Positions 8,982 to 16,831 of a DNA stretch of 64,000 nt are shown here, one piece after another. Each line of letters starts with the position of its first letter. The first letter of the stretch is position 1. The notes under the pieces are model-generated. The model was not told where the DNA came from. It was given only the letters and a program-made list of their open reading frames with translations, and did not search any database. A program made the translations under genes and the position numbers. Source of the DNA: Oceanobacillus sojae (GTDB lineage: Bacteria > Bacillota > Bacilli > Bacillales > Amphibacillaceae); assembly GCF_007991515.1 (NCBI RefSeq), contig NZ_BJYM01000006.1, positions 62,001 to 126,000 on the forward strand. The letters run 5' to 3'.

Positions 8982-9767
8982 ATGGGATTACTAAATGATA
9001 AAGTAATTTTAGTTGCTGGTGTGGGGCCGTGGATTGGGGAGGGATGTCGCCAGAAATATTCTTGATGAGGGCGGATCTGTTATTATGGGAGATTTAATAG
9101 AGGATCAATTGCTGGAAATACAGCAATTGATCCATCAGGAAAGCGAACCTTTGCACAGCATCTTAATTTAGCAGATAAGCAGAGTAACGCAGATTTAATA
9201 AAAGCTGGTTATGAAAAATTTAACCGCCTTGATGGAGTAATCCAGGTTGCTGCTTATGATAATACAATGGGCGGATTATTGGATAACAATTTAGAGGATT
9301 GGGATAAAGTATCGGAAATAAATATCAAAGGTACATTACATTTAGTACAGGAAGCTGTTCCTTATTTGAAAAAAGATGAGGGTGGGGCAGTAGTGTTTAT
9401 CGGTTCTGCTGCTGCTGCCATCCCAAGCGAGGATTTTTTACAAATGAGTTATGGTATTGGAAAAGGAGCATTGAAAACAGCGACGCATTATTTATCTAAA
9501 GAGCTGGGGCCTTTAGGGATAAGAGTAAATAATGTTGCACCGGGATTTAAATGGGGTCCAGTATTGGAATCGGCCTTTCAGGCACAGGCAGATCAATATG
9601 ATCTCACTCTGGAGGAAGTAACAAAACCGGTGAAAGATAAAATGGCTCTCCGCCGCTTTCCAACAGACGATGATGTAGCAAAATCCTGCATATTTTTTTG
9701 TTCCGATTATGCAAAAAATGTTACAGGGCAGAATTTATATGTGGATGCGGGATATGTGTTGAATTGA
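8982..9767 (+). pseudogene. SDR-family oxidoreductase with two compensating frameshifts
   Basis: The reading begins MGLLNDKVILVAGVGP (ATG 8982, GTGGG upstream), then must shift near base 9031 (one extra T) to give GLGRDVARNILDEGG, the NAD(P)-binding glycine motif, and shift back near 9110 to give NTAIDPSGKRTFAQHL. From 9120 to 9767 the frame is open and carries the NxA-like VAAYDN segment, the catalytic YxxxK (SYGIGKGAL) and a VTGQNLYVDAGYVL C-terminus typical of SDRs. The frame at the end equals the frame at the start, so the lesions compensate, but stops between them prevent read-through. It is either a young pseudogene or two sequencing errors. The 5' neighbour is the acetamidase-family gene, so the two probably formed an operon. 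Confidence 0.8.
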
Positions 9768-9972
9768 TGGCGTTTTTGTTACTGGTGGATAAGGAAATTG
9801 GATAGTGAGTGGTTTTATTTAAATCATCATTCGCTGTCATAATAAAAGACACCTCTTCTGTTTTGATTGTGATTCCAGACAAATCATTTATACCAAAAAG
9901 GAGAGGTGTTTTTACCTGATATGACATTTAAATCCATTATTTAGATATTCTCGTATTGCAGGTTTTTCTTAT

Positions 9973-10710
9973 TTAATTTTTCGGTGCTCTATATCCAGCA
10001 TCTTGCGCCTCTGCTTCCGAACAAAACCATTCAACAACATTTGTTGTTCGATCATAGTAGGTGCTGCCAGGCGTATGGTAGATTCCGGATTTACTTCCTT
10101 TAATGTTACAATCACCTTCAGCTGCCTGCGATGTACTGTCATCAGCAGAGTCTTCTTCAGAGGTCTCTGAAGCGTCTGCGGTGGAGTTACTGGAACTGTC
10201 AGCTTCTTGACTTGCTTCCAGCTGCTGTTGTAATTCATTATTGCTTTCTTTTAATGCAGTAATTTCCTCGGAGAGTGATTCATTTTCTTCCTTAACTGCC
10301 TCGTAGTCTTCTAGTTTTTCGTTTTCTTCTTTGAGTGCAGTAATTTGCTCAGACAGAGTTTCATTTTCTTCTTTAATTGACTCGTAATCTTCTAACTTTT
10401 CATTTTCCTCTTTTAATTCGTCAACCTGACTTTGTAAACCATCATATTCTTCTTGAAGGGTGGAATTAGCATTTTCTAATTCTTCAATTTCAGCAGTTAA
10501 TTCCTCATTCTTTTCTATTTCTTTATCTAAGTCCGTAGCATTATCAGTACCTTCAGTACCGCACCCGCTTAAAACAGTGAGAAGCATAGCAAACGCTAAT
10601 ACGGGGAGAAGCTTTTTCTTCATTTTCCCTTTGGATGATGGATGCGATAAAGTATAGATGGCTAAGCCTGATAATATAAAAATCATTGATAATACGATTA
10701 GAGTATCCAT
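9973..10710 (-). CDS. Coiled-coil lipoprotein/membrane protein with C-terminal sunset domain
   Basis: The 245-residue product has a hydrophobic N-terminus (about 4-21), a second hydrophobic stretch ending in a lipobox-like LTVLSGC (Cys50), a long acidic coiled coil (about 60-170) and a Ser/Asp/Glu-rich linker. It ends with a C-terminal 45 residues containing [14 protein letters not shown] and [15 protein letters not shown], which match the sunset domain of Gram-positive secreted proteins. GGAGGTATAACT fixes the ATG at 10710, yet a start at internal Met30 (MKKKLLPVL) would give a perfect 20-residue lipoprotein signal. Three near-identical 27-residue units (Leu99, Leu126, Leu153) repeat in the coil. 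Surface-anchored and of unknown function. Confidence 0.75.
   Translation of the reverse strand: MDTLIVLSMIFILSGLAIYTLSHPSSKGKMKKKLLPVLAFAMLLTVLSGCGTEGTDNATDLDKEIEKNEELTAEIEELENANSTLQEEYDGLQSQVDELKEENEKLEDYESIKEENETLSEQITALKEENEKLEDYEAVKEENESLSEEITALKESNNELQQQLEASQEADSSSNSTADASETSEEDSADDSTSQAAEGDCNIKGSKSGIYHTPGSTYYDRTTNVVEWFCSEAEAQDAGYRAPKN
10225..10420 (-). repeat. 81-bp tandem repeat encoding coiled-coil units
   Basis: Within the sunset-domain protein gene the segment coding [12 protein letters not shown]...EEN recurs with a 27-codon period, with three successive LKE units and two closely similar full copies. Such in-frame repeats can change copy number. Confidence 0.6.
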
Positions 10711-10940
10711 AGTTATACCTCCATTAAAAGTCCAGTGTATTTAATATGTAATGTTATGACAATCAGCAATTAGTTTACGGCGCAACAGTATTTATCGATT
10801 AATTTATACTTGTAGGTGCAGCTGTTGCTTACGCACTAATCCAAAAATAGATGTAGCATGATATGTTATTTCTTTCAGGGCATCTGCGGTAAAATCAATA
10901 GAGTTTTACCAAAATAAAAGGAACAAAGCAACAGTTATAT

Positions 10941-10954
10941 GTTAAGCGCTTTCT
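10941..10954. promoter_or_regulatory. Candidate cre (CcpA) box
   Basis: GTTAAGCGCTTTCT contains the palindromic AAGCGCTT core of CcpA operators. It is about 230 bp upstream of the lipoprotein gene and 475 bp upstream of the M24-like gene, so its target is unclear. Confidence 0.4.
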
Positions 10955-11233
10955 TTTCACTTCCTCTCTTTTTAATATGTATTAAAAAAGCATTCGTTTA
11001 TAAAGCAATACTTACTTTATAAAATTTTTTATTAAATAGTAACTATTATAAATAATGTAACATATTAGTAATGTTTTTGTAAAATTTTCTTAAATTAATA
11101 GAGCAATGGGCTGTCATGTTATTGGGAAGATAACGATTATTAGCTGATTTGTCATTCAACAAAAGTAAATGAATGGCAAAGGTTATAAATACTCGGTAAA
11201 AGTAATGACTGAAACTATGGAGGGAGGGTATTG

Positions 11234-11311
11234 TTGAAGTTCATTGTTTTGATAACTCTACTTGTTTCAGGTATATGTGATGCGTCCTATATAATATTTA
11301 GGAAAAACTGA
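11234..11311 (+). CDS. Possible 25-residue hydrophobic peptide
   Basis: A TTG-initiated frame encodes LKFIVLITLLVSGICDASYI with a short charged tail, enough for one membrane span. A strong GGAGGGAGGG site ends a few bases upstream. There is no homology that I recognise, and the call rests only on the ribosome binding site and composition. Confidence 0.25.
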   Translation: MKFIVLITLLVSGICDASYIIFRKN

Positions 11312-11428
11312 ATATGCTGTTAAGGAATAAGATAATCTCCGTTTTTAAAAGATTAATAGAATAAGTGTCTATTTCTTCAATTATCGAGTAGAATAATTGG
11401 AAACACATATAAATTGGAGGGAAGGAAT

Positions 11429-12841
11429 ATGACACAGCAATATAATTATAAAAATGCGCAATTGATAGAAATGGATGCCCCCGCTCCTGATTGCACAGAA
11501 ACACCGATAATGATAGATGATAAAACGATGCAGCTGCGAAGAGAAAAGGTTTTACAAGAGATGCAGCGGAATGATTTGGATGCATTACTGATTTATGCAG
11601 ATGTGGAACATGGCGGGAATTTTGAATATTTAGTTGGTTTTATTCCCAGGTTTGAAGAGGCTTTATTGGTCCTTCATTCTAACGGAGATGCTTTTCTGGT
11701 TTTGGGAAATGAAAACTATAATAAAGTACAATATTCAAGAATTCCGGCACAGGGAATTCACTGTCCGCACTTTTCCTTGCCTAACCAGCCAATGGAACCT
11801 CACAAAACAATTTCAAGCATTCTTCAGGAAGCTGGAATGAAGAAGGCAATGAAAATTGGAATGGCAGGCTGGAAGCATTTTACCAGCAGCGTCGAGGATA
11901 ATCGAACTTTATTTGATGTTCCATCTTTTATTGTAGAAGCAGTTCGAGAAATTATTGAAAAGGAAGGCTCTATCACGAATAAAATAGATATATTCATTGC
12001 CGGGGAACGTGGCGTGCGAAGGGTGAATAGTGCTAATGAAATTGCGCATTATGAATTTGGAGCATCGCTGGCCTCAGATTGTGTTTTACGAACAATGGAC
12101 AAACTGGAGCTTGGTATTTCTGAGATGCAATTAGGAAATGAACTCCATGCTTACGGTCAAAGAAATAATGTCGTAACGATCGCATCAACAGGTAAAAGAT
12201 TCGAAAACGGTAATCTATATCCAACTCCAGAAAAGGTAAAGTTAGGAGATGCAATCTCTTTAACAGTAGGATACAAAGGCGGATTATCGAGCAGATCTGG
12301 ATATGCTGTAATGGATAGCTCTGAATTGCCAGATAGCAAAAAAGATTATGTGGAAGACTTGGCAGCGCCATATTATACCGCAATTACAGCCTGGCTGGAG
12401 AATATTCAAGTTGGGATGCCAGGTAGAGAATTGTATAATTTGGTTAATCAGGTATTGCCGCAGGAAGAATATCATTGGGGATTATGCCCAGGGCATTTGA
12501 CAGCAGATGAAGAATGGCTATCATCACCTATATATAAGAATTCAGATGAATTAATTAAAAGCGGAATGATTTTTCAGACAGATATTATCCCTCGTGTTGC
12601 GGGATATGACGGGGTCTCGGTTGAAAGCACCGTAGCTCTAGCTGATGAGTCGTTAAAGCAGGAGATTAGAGACGAATATCCAGCACTTTGGGAAAGAATC
12701 ATTAAAAGGCAAAAGTATATAAAAGAGATACTTGGAATCAATCTAAGCGAAAATGTTTTACCGTTATGCAGTACGGTTGCTTACCTGCGCCCGTATCTTT
12801 TGAATAAAAGGCTTGCGTTTCATTATGACCATAGCAGATGA
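11429..12841 (+). CDS. M24 (Xaa-Pro peptidase/creatinase) family protein lacking key metal ligands
   Basis: A 470-residue protein with an N-terminal creatinase-type domain and a C-terminal pita-bread domain. In true M24 aminopeptidases two metal-binding Asp lie in the ID-G and D-TRT blocks. Here the aligned region reads GDAISLTVGYKGG...SRSGYAV (about 273-292), so both are missing. A His (GLCPGHL, about 355), an Asp in place of Glu (FQTDIIP, about 385) and the last Glu (VSVESTV, about 398) remain. It may therefore act without metals, as creatinase does, or not be a hydrolase. ATG 11429 has a GGAGGGAAGG site; the TTG 15 nt upstream lies inside that leader. It is monocistronic. Confidence 0.8.
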   Translation: MTQQYNYKNAQLIEMDAPAPDCTETPIMIDDKTMQLRREKVLQEMQRNDLDALLIYADVEHGGNFEYLVGFIPRFEEALLVLHSNGDAFLVLGNENYNKVQYSRIPAQGIHCPHFSLPNQPMEPHKTISSILQEAGMKKAMKIGMAGWKHFTSSVEDNRTLFDVPSFIVEAVREIIEKEGSITNKIDIFIAGERGVRRVNSANEIAHYEFGASLASDCVLRTMDKLELGISEMQLGNELHAYGQRNNVVTIASTGKRFENGNLYPTPEKVKLGDAISLTVGYKGGLSSRSGYAVMDSSELPDSKKDYVEDLAAPYYTAITAWLENIQVGMPGRELYNLVNQVLPQEEYHWGLCPGHLTADEEWLSSPIYKNSDELIKSGMIFQTDIIPRVAGYDGVSVESTVALADESLKQEIRDEYPALWERIIKRQKYIKEILGINLSENVLPLCSTVAYLRPYLLNKRLAFHYDHSR

Positions 12842-12992
12842 TATTGAACAATCAATAGTTTGTGCGAAATATTTAAGTACAGTAGAGCAGAATAGAAAGC
12901 CATTTAAAGGTTAGCTGTAATTATAAAGTAAGTAATAAATATGATAAAAATTTTTGGGGAAAGAAGTAATGTAAACAATAAAAAACTTACGT

Positions 12993-13037
12993 AATAGCCT
13001 GAAACCGATAGATTCATTCTAACGGTCTCAGGCTATT
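12993..13037. terminator. Strong hairpin terminator after the M24-like gene
   Basis: Fifteen-base arms AATAGCCTGAAACCG / CGGTCTCAGGCTATT pair with one mismatch around a 15-nt loop, with A-rich and T-containing flanks. It lies 150 bp after the M24-like stop and before the ascorbate-type PTS operon. The rest of the 12842-13181 gap shows only a cre-like box. Confidence 0.7.
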
Positions 13038-13139
13038 TCATTTCCCTTAATAACGTTCTTCATTATGAATTATGTCATGTAATAAATATAGTTTTTGTTC
13101 ATCACGCGTACAAACATTGAACGGAAATGTAATTGTAAA

Positions 13140-13153
13140 TGAAAGCGGTTGAT
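13140..13153 (+). promoter_or_regulatory. Candidate cre (CcpA) box before the ascorbate-type PTS operon
   Basis: TGAAAGCGGTTGAT matches the TGAAANCG half of the cre consensus well and the other half partly. It lies 28 bp upstream of the regulator ATG, as expected for catabolite repression of a sugar operon. Confidence 0.45.
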
Positions 13154-13181
13154 AATAACATGAAATTAGGAGGGATGCTTA

Positions 13182-15236
13182 ATGCTCGAGCGAAGGTCAA
13201 TTGACATTATGGAAACCATTTTAGGCAACCCCAAGATTACAATTAAAGAATTGGAATTAAGAACCTCATTGACAAGGAGGAAAATCGCTTATGATTTAGA
13301 GAAAATCAATTATTGGCTGAAAACGAATAATTTACAAGAAATCAAGAAGGATCAGCAAAAAGGCTTGAGTTTTCCTGGAGATGCGAATGAAATATTGAGC
13401 ATTTTAGAAAAAAAGGATATAAAGGGCACTTTAAATGAAGAAGAAAGAAAACGTATCATTTTTTTCTATTTATTTATGCAAAATGAAGAGATTTCTCTGC
13501 TGCATTTAATAGACGTCGTGGATGTAAGCAGAGGTACAGTAAATGATGATCTAAAAAAATTATCCGCTAACCTGAAAGAATACTTTTTGGAGATTTCCTA
13601 TTCCAGAAAAAATGGTTATTACATTAACGGAAATGAACAAGATATACGAAATGTTCTTATCATGTTCATTGTAGAAATTATTTTTAAAGGGACGAATAGA
13701 GAACTTCTGGATTTTGTTTTAGATGAGGAGATATTTGAAGAGTTTACTTGTGTTTGCAGCAGGTATTTTCAAGAGCATCAAATCATTCTGTCTGATAATA
13801 ATTTTTTGGAAATATGTTATATCATCGCTTTTGTTTTTATTAGGAAAAATAATACGCAAAAGTGGATTGAAATGGATAACCAATTTGAATTTCATCGTTA
13901 TGATGAATATAAAATTGCCCGGGAGATTTTATCCAATCTGAACTTTATTCATGAGAACCAAGAGGATTATGCAGCATTTCTTACATCCTTAATGCTATCT
14001 TTTTCTTCTGTTCAAATAAGTCAAAAAACGAACGATTACTATTTGCTGAAGGATTTTTTATTTGAGATTATTACTAAGTTGGAAACAACCTATGGGATAG
14101 ATATTGGAGATAAAGAAAGCGCCTTCAAACAGATTTATTATCATTTAAGGCCGGCGTATTATCGTATCTTATTTCAATATCCGATAATCAATCCATTAAA
14201 GAGAAAAATTCAAGAGCAGTATAGCTTTTTATTCAAAATATTAAAAGATTTGTTTGAATCTTCTTATCTGCCCAATGGAAAAATGGTATCTGACGATGAA
14301 ATAGCCTATTTAACGATACATTTCGCAACACTGATGAAAGATAAGAAAACGAAAAAAATATATGCGTATACAGCAGCGGTTGTATGCCCAAACGGAACAG
14401 GGTTATCGCTGATTCTCTATAATGAGCTGATTAATCTTTTTCCAGAAATTAAGTTTCTTCAACCATTCTCACTTAATGAACTGGAGACTATCAGCGATAA
14501 TGTAGATGTTATTTTTTCTACAAGGTTAATAAAAAGCTCCAAGCCTGTTTTTATTGCCAGTCCCGTGATGACGGATATTGAAAAGGAAAATCTGGTAAAA
14601 AATTTCTACAGGTGGAGTAATAAAAGTGTTTGTATTGATAATAGTTCCATTGTAAAAGAACTGACCAAAATTATTAGTAATTACAGCGAGATTAAGGATC
14701 CATTAAACCTGAATAAAGCATTAAGTAATATCACTGCTAATTATTTAATCTTTGATAAGAAAAGGAGACTTCCGATGTTGAGCGATATTATGACTGAACC
14801 ACTCATTCAGTTGAATATTGAAGCTACTGACTGGAGAGATGCGATTAGAAAAGGCGGCGAGCTTTTGATTGCCAATAATAAAGCATCTGCTAATTATGTG
14901 CAAGCAATGATTGATTCAGCGGAAGGAAATGGATCATATATTGTTATTACAAAAAATGTAGCTTTACCACATGCAAGGCCAGAAGAAGGGGTAAAGGATC
15001 TGGCTATCAGTATGATTACTTTATCCAAGCCGATCAAATTTGGAAACAAAGAAAATGACCCCGTAAAATATGTATTTTGTTTATGTGCCGTCGATAACTC
15101 TACGCATTTAAGAGCTATGTCGAATCTGGTTCAGTTGTTGGATAAGAAAGAGTTTTACAGCAAGTTGGATCGTTCTGTTGATTCCAAAGAAGTTGTTGAT
15201 TTTATAAAGAAATGTGAAAAGGAGCTGGAAATGTAA
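13182..15236 (+). CDS. PRD-containing transcriptional regulator with EIIB- and EIIA-like domains
   Basis: A 684-residue MtlR/LicR-type activator. Winged HTH (1-55), second HTH (about 90-150), PRD1 and PRD2 (about 170-390), EIIB-like domain (TAAVVCPNGTGLSLIL, about 400-490) and EIIA-like domain with His in NVALPHARPEEG (about 596). It is the first gene of the operon, and its stop overlaps the start of the IIB gene (ATG/TGA at 15236-15238). The fused EIIA-like domain may also serve as the phosphodonor, because no separate IIA gene is present in the operon. An AGGAGGGATG site precedes the ATG. Probably activates its own operon when the PTS is busy with substrate. Confidence 0.9.
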   Translation: MLERRSIDIMETILGNPKITIKELELRTSLTRRKIAYDLEKINYWLKTNNLQEIKKDQQKGLSFPGDANEILSILEKKDIKGTLNEEERKRIIFFYLFMQNEEISLLHLIDVVDVSRGTVNDDLKKLSANLKEYFLEISYSRKNGYYINGNEQDIRNVLIMFIVEIIFKGTNRELLDFVLDEEIFEEFTCVCSRYFQEHQIILSDNNFLEICYIIAFVFIRKNNTQKWIEMDNQFEFHRYDEYKIAREILSNLNFIHENQEDYAAFLTSLMLSFSSVQISQKTNDYYLLKDFLFEIITKLETTYGIDIGDKESAFKQIYYHLRPAYYRILFQYPIINPLKRKIQEQYSFLFKILKDLFESSYLPNGKMVSDDEIAYLTIHFATLMKDKKTKKIYAYTAAVVCPNGTGLSLILYNELINLFPEIKFLQPFSLNELETISDNVDVIFSTRLIKSSKPVFIASPVMTDIEKENLVKNFYRWSNKSVCIDNSSIVKELTKIISNYSEIKDPLNLNKALSNITANYLIFDKKRRLPMLSDIMTEPLIQLNIEATDWRDAIRKGGELLIANNKASANYVQAMIDSAEGNGSYIVITKNVALPHARPEEGVKDLAISMITLSKPIKFGNKENDPVKYVFCLCAVDNSTHLRAMSNLVQLLDKKEFYSKLDRSVDSKEVVDFIKKCEKELEM

Positions 15237-15517
15237 TGAGAGAAATATTAGTAGCATGCCGAACAGGGATGGGAAGCAGTACGATGTTGAAAATAAAGGT
15301 AAGTCAGGTAGTAAAGGAAAATAATTTTCCATTTAACGTTACCCATGACACGATGAGCGCAGTTAGTCAGTTTTCGGGAGACTTATTGATAACTCTGGAG
15401 GATTTAGTACCAGACGTAGAAGACAAAGTTAAATATGTTATCGGAATTAAAAATTTAATGAATAAGGAAGAAATAAAAAGCAAAATTGAGAAGTATTTGG
15501 AAGAAGTAAAAGAGTAA
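15236..15517 (+). CDS. PTS ascorbate/galactitol-type EIIB
   Basis: A 93-residue EIIB of the lactose/cellobiose-like fold used by ascorbate and galactitol systems. The phosphocysteine is Cys8 in REILVACRTGMGSSTML. It overlaps the regulator stop codon and precedes the UlaA-type permease by about 20 bp. It carries phosphate from EIIA (probably the regulator's EIIA-like domain or a distant IIA) to the sugar. Confidence 0.92.
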   Translation: MREILVACRTGMGSSTMLKIKVSQVVKENNFPFNVTHDTMSAVSQFSGDLLITLEDLVPDVEDKVKYVIGIKNLMNKEEIKSKIEKYLEEVKE

Positions 15518-15538
15518 CTCAAGAGAGGGTGAATCGTA

Positions 15539-16813
15539 GTGGAACTTTTAAGGGCGTTTGCCATTGATTTATTAGGTACTGCAGCAATTCTTGTAGGATT
15601 AATGGCTTTTATTGGGCTTGTTCTGCAAAAGAAGCCGTTTGATGAAACGTTAACAGGGACTTTGAAAACGATTGTAGGATTCCTGATATTTTCAATTGGT
15701 TCAGGTGCAGCAGTCTTGTCTCTGGACAGTTTCCAGGCTCTTTTTGGTGAAGGGTTTGGCCTGGATGGTGTTCTGCCATTAGCTGAAGCAGTTACAGCTT
15801 TAGCACAGGACAGGTTTGGAACGGTCGTCTCGCTTGTCATGCTGTTTGGATTCCTGTTCAATTTATTATTTGCCAGGATTACCCCATTTAAATATATATT
15901 TCTGACAGGACAGCATAACCTTTATTTTGCAGCATTGCTTACGGTTATCTTAAAAGCGCTGGATGCAAGTAATTTTACAATTGTTGCGGTTGGAGGAGTT
16001 ATTTTGGGACTGGCAGCCTGCTTATTCCCGGCTATTGCTCAGCCGTATATGAGAAAAATTACAGGTGATGATGAAATTGCTTTGGGTCATTATGTGAGTG
16101 TAGGTTACGCTATTTCCGGATGGGTAGGATCTAAGGTTGGTAAACCGGAGGATACAACAGAAAATTTAAAACTGCCAAAATGGCTTTCTATGTTTAAAGA
16201 CTATGTCGTCGGTGTCAGTATCACTATCATTATATTCTTTTACGTAGCTACATTTGCCGCAGGTCCACAATTTGTTGAGACTATTTCAGAAGGAACCAAT
16301 TGGCTGGTATATCCGTTAATCCAGGGGCTGACGTTTGCTGCTGCGCTGTATGTCATTATTACTGGTGTAAGGATGCTGTTAGGGGAGATAGTGAATGCAT
16401 TTGTAGGTATTTCTGAAAAATTGATACCAAATGCAAAACCGGCGCTGGATTGTCCTGTTGTATTTCCATTCGCCCCAACTGCAACTGTTATAGGCTTTTT
16501 ATCTGCCTATGCAGGTGGACTATTATGCATGTTTTTATTCGGTATTCTCGAAATGTCCGTCATTATCCCTGTTGCTGTTCCATACTTTTTCATAGGAGCG
16601 ACAGCAGGAGTATTCGGTAATGCTACCGGAGGCTGGAAGGGCGCCATGGCGGGAAGCTTTGTTGTAGGTATTCTGATTGCAATTGGACCAGCAATTATCT
16701 ATCCAATCATGGCAAATATCGGTCTGGTGGGAACTGCTTTTCCAGAGACGGACTTTACCATTGTCGGATTATTAGTCTATTACATTGGAAAATTCATATT
16801 AGGTTTGCTATAA
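15539..16813 (+). CDS. PTS ascorbate-family EIIC permease (UlaA-like)
   Basis: A 424-residue polytopic permease of the ascorbate (SgaT/UlaA) family with about eleven hydrophobic segments. GFLIFSIGSGAAVL, FLTGQHNLYF and PVVFPFAPTA are recognisable family segments. It starts at GTG with GAGAGGGTGA upstream. True ascorbate systems come with UlaD/E/F-type lactonase, decarboxylase and epimerase genes; none is here and transketolase follows instead, so the substrate is more probably a pentose, pentitol or other C5/C6 polyol (inference). Confidence 0.9.
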   Translation: MELLRAFAIDLLGTAAILVGLMAFIGLVLQKKPFDETLTGTLKTIVGFLIFSIGSGAAVLSLDSFQALFGEGFGLDGVLPLAEAVTALAQDRFGTVVSLVMLFGFLFNLLFARITPFKYIFLTGQHNLYFAALLTVILKALDASNFTIVAVGGVILGLAACLFPAIAQPYMRKITGDDEIALGHYVSVGYAISGWVGSKVGKPEDTTENLKLPKWLSMFKDYVVGVSITIIIFFYVATFAAGPQFVETISEGTNWLVYPLIQGLTFAAALYVIITGVRMLLGEIVNAFVGISEKLIPNAKPALDCPVVFPFAPTATVIGFLSAYAGGLLCMFLFGILEMSVIIPVAVPYFFIGATAGVFGNATGGWKGAMAGSFVVGILIAIGPAIIYPIMANIGLVGTAFPETDFTIVGLLVYYIGKFILGLL

Positions 16814-16831
16814 ACTGAAAGGATGATATAA

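Larger units (their letters stand above)
10711..11428. other. AT-rich intergenic region of about 0.7 kb
   Basis: No convincing long gene lies between the divergent lipoprotein and M24-like genes. It holds one good cre-like box (10941-10954), the promoter side of each gene, and a possible 25-codon hydrophobic peptide (11234-11311). The rest is AT-rich with no structure that I could support. Confidence 0.5.

Noticed and set aside
9848-9912. ACACCTCT / AGAGGTGT inverted repeat with a 50-nt loop after the SDR remnant
   Set aside because: Only 8 paired bases with a long loop and no clear role; a weak terminator at best.
9721-9927. 68-codon minus-strand frame overlapping the SDR 3' end
   Set aside because: No ribosome binding site before its ATG and most of it is antisense to the SDR coding sequence.
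11414-11428. TTG start for the M24-like protein
   Set aside because: It lies within the GGAGGGAAGG site that serves the ATG at 11429.
15367-15861. 164-codon minus-strand frame over the PTS IIB/IIC genes
   Set aside because: Antisense shadow of strongly supported PTS genes.
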